This document shows, in pieces, positions 34,361-38,314 of a stretch of 38,314 nt of DNA. The translations under genes were made by a program, and so were the position numbers. This DNA is from Burkholderiales bacterium (GTDB lineage: Bacteria > Pseudomonadota > Gammaproteobacteria > Burkholderiales > Burkholderiaceae_C): positions 14,273-52,586 of the forward strand of contig JAIXKR010000141.1 in assembly GCA_026932235.1 (NCBI GenBank), written 5' to 3'. Positions within the stretch are counted from its first letter, which is position 1. Every line of letters begins with the position of its first letter. The notes below the pieces were generated by a model. It saw nothing but the letters and a program-made list of their open reading frames with translations. It ran no database searches and was not told the origin of the DNA.

Positions 34361-34659
34361 GGGGAAGGGCTCCGGGATGCTGCGCGCGCGGTGCGACCTT
34401 CGCGGCAGCCGCCGCGTGTGCAGCGGCGAATGGCGCGGTGCGCTGCGGGGTTTCGATTCGTGCGAAGATCGTCGGCGAGGGCTCGTGCGATCGTCGGCGT
34501 TGATTCTAGGCGCCCAGCGTCGGTACGTCGGCGATGCGCGCAGCCGCCTGGTGCGGGCGTGTTCGGTCGCGGCGTCAGGCGGTGGTAAGAGCTCCAACCT
34601 ACCTTTGCGGCCGGTCGGAACCGGACTCCGACCTCAACCCAGGAATCCAGGAGACACGC
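34361..34659. promoter_or_regulatory. fumA/acs divergent gap with direct repeats and leader hairpin
   Basis: The 299-bp region has no plausible gene. GATCGTCGGCG occurs at 34467-34477 and again at 34489-34499, within longer imperfect copies beginning TCGTGCG (22-base period), and a third partial CGTCGGCG lies about 35 bases on. Such helically phased repeats suggest binding of a regulator. Near acs, GGTCGGA (34613-34619) and TCCGACC (34627-34633) form a perfect 7-bp hairpin with a 7-base loop. The acs ribosome site AGGAG is at 34649-34653. No clear -35/-10 pair was found. Confidence 0.4.
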
Positions 34660-36642
34660 ATGTCCAGCGCCGAAGCACCGACCGAAACCAAGATGTATCC
34701 CCCGCCTGCAGCCATCGTTTCCGCGGCCCACATCTCCGGGCAGGCCGCCTACGACGCACTGGTCAAGGAAGCCGAAACCGACTACGAGGGCTACTGGGGG
34801 CGTCTGGCGCGCGAGTTCCTGAGCTGGAAGACGCCGTTCACGAAGGTGCTGGACAGCTCGAACGCGCCCTTCTTCAAGTGGTTCGAGGACGGCACCCTCA
34901 ACGTCTCCTACAACTGCCTCGACCGCAACGTCGAGCGTGGCCTGGGCGGGAAGACCGCCATCATCTTCGAAGCCGACGACGGCAAGGTGACCAAGGTCAG
35001 CTACGCCGAGCTGCTGGCGACGGTCTGCCGCTACGCCAACGCGCTCAAGTCGCGCGGCGTGAAGAAGGGCGACCGCGTCGTCATCTACATGCCGATGAGC
35101 ATCGAGGGCGTGGCCGCGATGCAGGCCTGTGCGCGCCTGGGCGTGACGCACTCGGTCGTCTTCGGCGGCTTCAGCGCGCAAAGCCTTCACGACCGCATCC
35201 AGGATGCCGGTGCGGTGATGGTCATCACCGCCGACGAGCAGGTGCGCGGCGGCAAGCACATCCCGCTGAAGCCGATCGTCGACGAGGCGATCGCGATGGG
35301 CGGCTGCGAGAGCGTGCGCGACGTCGTCGTCTACCGCCGCACCGGCGGCAAGATCGCCTGGGACGATTCGCGCGACCGCTGGCTGCACGACCTCCTGGCC
35401 GGACAAGGCACGAGCTGCGAGCCCGAGTGGGTCAGCGCCGAGCACCCGCTCTTCCTGCTCTACACCAGCGGCTCCACCGGCAAGCCCAAGGGTGTGCAGC
35501 ACAGCAGCGGCGGCTACCTGCTGCAGTGCGCGCTCAGCACCAGGTGGAGCTTCGACCTCAAGGACGACGAAGTCTTCTGGTGCACGGCCGACATCGGCTG
35601 GGTCACGGGCCACAGCTACATCACCTACGGCCCGCTGGCGCTGGGCGTGACGGAGGTCGTCTTCGAGGGCGTTCCGACCTACCCGGACGCGGGCCGCTTC
35701 TGGAAGATGATCCAGGACCACAAGGTCAACGTCTTCTACACCGCGCCGACGGCGATCCGCAGCCTCATCAAGGCCGCCGAGAGCAACGAGGCCGTGCACC
35801 CGAAGCGCTACGACCTGTCGAGCCTGCGCATCCTGGGTTCGGTCGGCGAGCCGATCAACCCGGCGGCCTGGGAGTGGTACCACGCCAACGTCGGCGGCGG
35901 CCGCTGCCCGATCGTGGACACCTGGTGGCAGACCGAGACCGGTGCGCACATGATCAACCCGCTGCCTGGCGTGACGACGCTGGTTCCGGGTTCGTGCACG
36001 CTGCCGCTGCCGGGTATCCAGGCGGCGGTCGTCGACGAGACCGGCGCCGAAGTCGCCTGGGGGCAGGGTGGCATCCTGGTCGTCAAGAAGCCCTGGCCGA
36101 GCATGATCCGCACGATCTGGGGTGACCCCGACCGCTACACCAAGACCTACTTCCCGGACGACTTCAAGGGCAAGCTCTACCTGGCGGGCGACGGCGCGGT
36201 GCGCGACGCGAAGACCGGCTACTTCACGATCACCGGACGGGTCGACGACGTGCTCAACGTCAGCGGCCACCGCATGGGGACGATGGAGATCGAGTCGGCG
36301 CTGGTCAGCCATACCGAGCTGGTTGCCGAGGCGGCGGTCGTCGGCCGCCCCGACGAGACCACGGGCGAGGCGATCTGCGCCTTCGTCGTGCTGAAGCGCT
36401 CGCGCCCGACCGGTGAAGAGGCGAAGAAGATCGCCAACGACTTGCGCAACTGGGTCGCCAAGGAGATCGGTCCGATCGCCAAGCCCAAGGACATCCGCTT
36501 CGGCGAGAACCTGCCCAAGACACGCAGTGGCAAGATCATGCGGCGCCTGCTGCGCAGCATCGCCAAGGGCGAGTCCATCACGCAGGACACCTCGACGCTG
36601 GAGAACCCGGCCATCCTGGATCAGCTGGCGCAGTCGAACTGA
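34660..36642 (+). CDS. acs: Acetyl-CoA synthetase (AMP-forming)
   Basis: 660 residues, the expected length for Acs. The P-loop [26 protein letters not shown] and the hinge [15 protein letters not shown] are diagnostic of the acyl-adenylate-forming family. K625 in [11 protein letters not shown] is the catalytic lysine that bacteria acetylate to switch Acs off. The N-terminal ~80 residues carry the acetyl-CoA synthetase cap ([20 protein letters not shown]). It makes acetyl-CoA from acetate, ATP and CoA. Propionyl-CoA synthetase is the nearest alternative; length and active-site sequence favour Acs. ATG 34660 has AGGAG six bases upstream. The downstream Trp-rich gene follows on the same strand after 39 bases. 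Confidence 0.95.
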   Translation: MSSAEAPTETKMYPPPAAIVSAAHISGQAAYDALVKEAETDYEGYWGRLAREFLSWKTPFTKVLDSSNAPFFKWFEDGTLNVSYNCLDRNVERGLGGKTAIIFEADDGKVTKVSYAELLATVCRYANALKSRGVKKGDRVVIYMPMSIEGVAAMQACARLGVTHSVVFGGFSAQSLHDRIQDAGAVMVITADEQVRGGKHIPLKPIVDEAIAMGGCESVRDVVVYRRTGGKIAWDDSRDRWLHDLLAGQGTSCEPEWVSAEHPLFLLYTSGSTGKPKGVQHSSGGYLLQCALSTRWSFDLKDDEVFWCTADIGWVTGHSYITYGPLALGVTEVVFEGVPTYPDAGRFWKMIQDHKVNVFYTAPTAIRSLIKAAESNEAVHPKRYDLSSLRILGSVGEPINPAAWEWYHANVGGGRCPIVDTWWQTETGAHMINPLPGVTTLVPGSCTLPLPGIQAAVVDETGAEVAWGQGGILVVKKPWPSMIRTIWGDPDRYTKTYFPDDFKGKLYLAGDGAVRDAKTGYFTITGRVDDVLNVSGHRMGTMEIESALVSHTELVAEAAVVGRPDETTGEAICAFVVLKRSRPTGEEAKKIANDLRNWVAKEIGPIAKPKDIRFGENLPKTRSGKIMRRLLRSIAKGESITQDTSTLENPAILDQLAQSN

Positions 36643-36681
36643 TCCGGAAACGAGGAGAGTGCGCAAGAGGGGGCCCGGACC

Positions 36682-36957
36682 ATGCCGCTCGTCGCTGTTG
36701 GAGTCCTCCTCCTCGTGCTCAAGCTGCTCGAGGTCGATCCGGTTGCCGGCTGGTCGTGGCTGTGGATCCTCGCGCCATTCGGCCTCGCCGTGGCGTGGTG
36801 GGTCTACGCCGATTCGACCGGCGTCACGCAGCGCCGGGCGATCAGGCGCATGGAAGAGCGCAAGGTCGCGCGCCGCGAGCGCGACATCGAGGCCCTGGGA
36901 ATGAGCGTGCGCGGCGACCGCAGCAAGCGCGGTCGCGCCGCGGGCAAGGGTCGATAG
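36682..36957 (+). CDS. Small Trp-rich membrane protein (TIGR04438 type)
   Basis: 91 residues. Two close membrane segments (about 4-19 and 24-43) contain the tryptophan cluster VAGWSWLWILAPFGLAVAWW. A conserved-looking tail TQRRAIRRMEERKVARRERD follows, then a basic end. This matches the small Trp-rich protein family seen mainly in Burkholderiales (TIGR04438, from memory). Function is unknown; the charged, helical tail should be cytoplasmic. ATG 36682 is preceded by a purine-rich GAGGGGG. It stands between acs and the convergent ilvD and may be co-transcribed with acs. Confidence 0.82.
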   Translation: MPLVAVGVLLLVLKLLEVDPVAGWSWLWILAPFGLAVAWWVYADSTGVTQRRAIRRMEERKVARRERDIEALGMSVRGDRSKRGRAAGKGR

Positions 36958-36966
36958 GGCGGCGGC

Positions 36967-36990
36967 GCCCGCCCTGCCGCGGCAGCGGGC
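36967..36990. terminator. GC-rich hairpin between Trp-rich gene and ilvD
   Basis: The 24-base element GCCCG..CTGCC-GC-GGCAG..CGGGC folds into a long GC stem: CTGCCGCGGCAG is itself a perfect palindrome, flanked by pairing GCCCG and CGGGC with one bulged C. It fills most of the 34-bp gap between two convergent stops, where a bidirectional terminator is expected. There is no T-run. Confidence 0.5.
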
Positions 36991-36991
36991 C

Positions 36992-38314
36992 TCAGAAGCA
37001 GTCGAGCACCGCGCCGCCGCTGGCGCTGCAGGCGTTGCGCGCGAACTTCGCGAGCACGCCGCGGGTGTAGCGCGGCGCAGGCTGAGTCCAGGCGGCGCGG
37101 CGGCGCGCCAGTTCGGCATCGTCGACGTGCAGTTGCAGCAGCAATCGGTGCGCGTCGATGGTGATGGAGTCGCCTTCGTGCACGAGGGCGATCGTGCCGC
37201 CCTCGTAGGCCTCCGGCGCGACGTGGCCGACCACCATGCCCCAGGTGCCGCCGCTGAAGCGGCCGTCGGTGATCAGGCCCACGCTCTCGCCCAGGCCCTG
37301 GCCGATGAGCGCGCCGGTGGGCGCGAGCATCTCGGGCATGCCCGGGCCGCCCTTGGGGCCGAGGTAGCGCAGCACCATGACGTCGCCGGGCTTGATCTTG
37401 CCGGCCATGATGGCTTCGAGCGCGCTCTGCTCGTCGTCGAAGACGCGCGCCGGGCCGGTGATGACGGGGTTCTTCAGCCCGGTGATCTTGGCCACCGCGC
37501 CTTCGGTCGAGAGGTTGCCCTTCAGGATGGCCAGGTGGCCTTGCGCGTAGAGCGGGTCGCTGGCCTTGCGGATGACCTTGTTGCCGGCCTGCAGCGGCGG
37601 CACGTCGGCCAGGTTCTCGGCCACCGTCTTGCCGGTGATGGTCATGCAGTCGCCGTGCAGCAGGCCGGCGTCCAGCAGCTCGCGCATCACCAGCGGAATG
37701 CCGCCGGCCCGGTGCAGGTCGATCGCCAGGTAGTGGCCGCTGGGTTTGAGGTCGCAGAGCACGGGCACCTTCTTGCGCACGCGCTCGAAGTCGTCGATCG
37801 TCCACTCGACGCCGGCCGCGTGCGCGATCGCCAGGTAGTGCAGCACCGCGTTCGTGCTGCCGCCGATGGCCATGATCACGGCCACCGCGTTCTCGATCGA
37901 CTTGCGCGTGACGATGTCGCGCGGCTTGAGGTCCTTCTTCACGGCCTCGACGACGACCTGCGCGGCGCGCTCGAGCAGGCCCTCGATCTCGTGCTCGACG
38001 TTGGCCATCGTCGAGGCATGCGGCAGCGAGAGACCCAGCGCCTCGAACGAGGAACTCATCGTGTTGGCGGTGTACATGCCGCCACAGCTGCCGCTGCCGG
38101 GGATCGCCAGGCACTCGACCGAGCAGAAGTCCTCCTTGCTCATGTTCCCGGCGGTGTACTGGCCCACGGCCTCGAACACGCTCACGATGTTCAGGTCCTG
38201 CCCCTTGTAGTGGCCGGGTAGGATGGTGCCGCCGTAGATGAAGACCGAGGGCACGTTGGCGCGCAGCATGCCCATCATGCCGCCGGGCATGTTCTTGTCG
38301 CAGCCGCCGATGAC
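36992..38314 (-). CDS. ilvD: Dihydroxy-acid dehydratase, C-terminal part (start outside window)
   Basis: The reading frame is open from the right window edge to TGA at 36994-36992, about 440 residues; perhaps 120-130 N-terminal residues are missing. The first visible codons read [10 protein letters not shown], the cluster/active-site motif of Ilv[47 protein letters not shown] and the C-terminal domain follow. The enzyme dehydrates 2,3-dihydroxy-isovalerate and 2,3-dihydroxy-3-methylvalerate in branched-chain amino acid synthesis and carries an iron-sulfur cluster. The visible motifs fit IlvD rather than the sugar-acid dehydratases Edd or YjhG. It converges with the small Trp-rich gene over a GC hairpin. 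Confidence 0.95.
   Translation of the reverse strand, partial: VIGGCDKNMPGGMMGMLRANVPSVFIYGGTILPGHYKGQDLNIVSVFEAVGQYTAGNMSKEDFCSVECLAIPGSGSCGGMYTANTMSSSFEALGLSLPHASTMANVEHEIEGLLERAAQVVVEAVKKDLKPRDIVTRKSIENAVAVIMAIGGSTNAVLHYLAIAHAAGVEWTIDDFERVRKKVPVLCDLKPSGHYLAIDLHRAGGIPLVMRELLDAGLLHGDCMTITGKTVAENLADVPPLQAGNKVIRKASDPLYAQGHLAILKGNLSTEGAVAKITGLKNPVITGPARVFDDEQSALEAIMAGKIKPGDVMVLRYLGPKGGPGMPEMLAPTGALIGQGLGESVGLITDGRFSGGTWGMVVGHVAPEAYEGGTIALVHEGDSITIDAHRLLLQLHVDDAELARRRAAWTQPAPRYTRGVLAKFARNACSASGGAVLDCF

Noticed and set aside
1-38314. Mobile elements, CRISPR arrays, rRNA genes, phage genes
   Set aside because: No transposase, integrase, regularly spaced repeats, terminal inverted repeats or rRNA sequence were seen. 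Gene content and base composition look uniform.

Overview
The window is very GC-rich (roughly 70% by eye) and densely coded. It reads like a betaproteobacterial chromosome, most likely Burkholderiales. The signs are a TctC/Bug-type binding protein with TctBA, a small Trp-rich protein of the TIGR04438 type, a DUF3617 secreted protein, and the family likeness of most housekeeping genes. No insertion sequence, phage gene, CRISPR array or integrase was seen. This is chromosomal backbone with one specialised locus.

Layout. 1-864: C-terminal part of a soluble-type formate dehydrogenase alpha subunit, cut by the window edge. 951-5065: an isocitrate-lyase/PEP-mutase-family lyase diverging from a tripartite tricarboxylate transporter (tctC, tctB, tctA). 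5134-7582: threonine aldolase, convergent with an omega-aminotransferase. 7898-19300: the centrepiece, a same-strand run fdhD, mobA, Sec-type formate dehydrogenase alpha/beta/gamma, fdhE, selA, selB, selC (tRNA-Sec) and a GcvH-like lipoyl-domain gene. 19334-25047: glpD, a DsrE-like gene, an Mpo1-like membrane protein, dcd, a ypfJ-type metallopeptidase, pdxH and a MocA-like nucleotidyltransferase. 25048-31794: a seven-gene minus-strand run (moxR, DUF58, transglutaminase, mltB, gloA, DUF3617, chaC in transcription order). 31837-38314: a histone-deacetylase-like amidohydrolase, class I fumarase, acetyl-CoA synthetase, a small Trp-rich protein and the C-terminal part of ilvD, cut by the right edge.

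How the genes work together. The central locus is a nearly self-contained selenoprotein module. The formate dehydrogenase alpha gene has an in-frame TGA at codon 196, followed at once by a SECIS-like hairpin with the same GUC apical loop as E. coli fdnG (from memory). The same transcription unit supplies SelA, SelB and tRNA-Sec to decode that codon, FdhD and FdhE for maturation, and MobA for the guanine dinucleotide form of the molybdenum cofactor. The enzyme should face the periplasm (Tat signal on alpha) and pass electrons through an iron-sulfur beta subunit and a di-heme cytochrome b gamma subunit to quinone. SelD is not in the window and must be elsewhere. The GcvH-like gene right behind selC has no obvious role in this pathway and is the best candidate for something undescribed.

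Coordinates of starts and stops were checked against the sequence by hand. Family names come from recognition of motifs and overall sequence, not from database searches.
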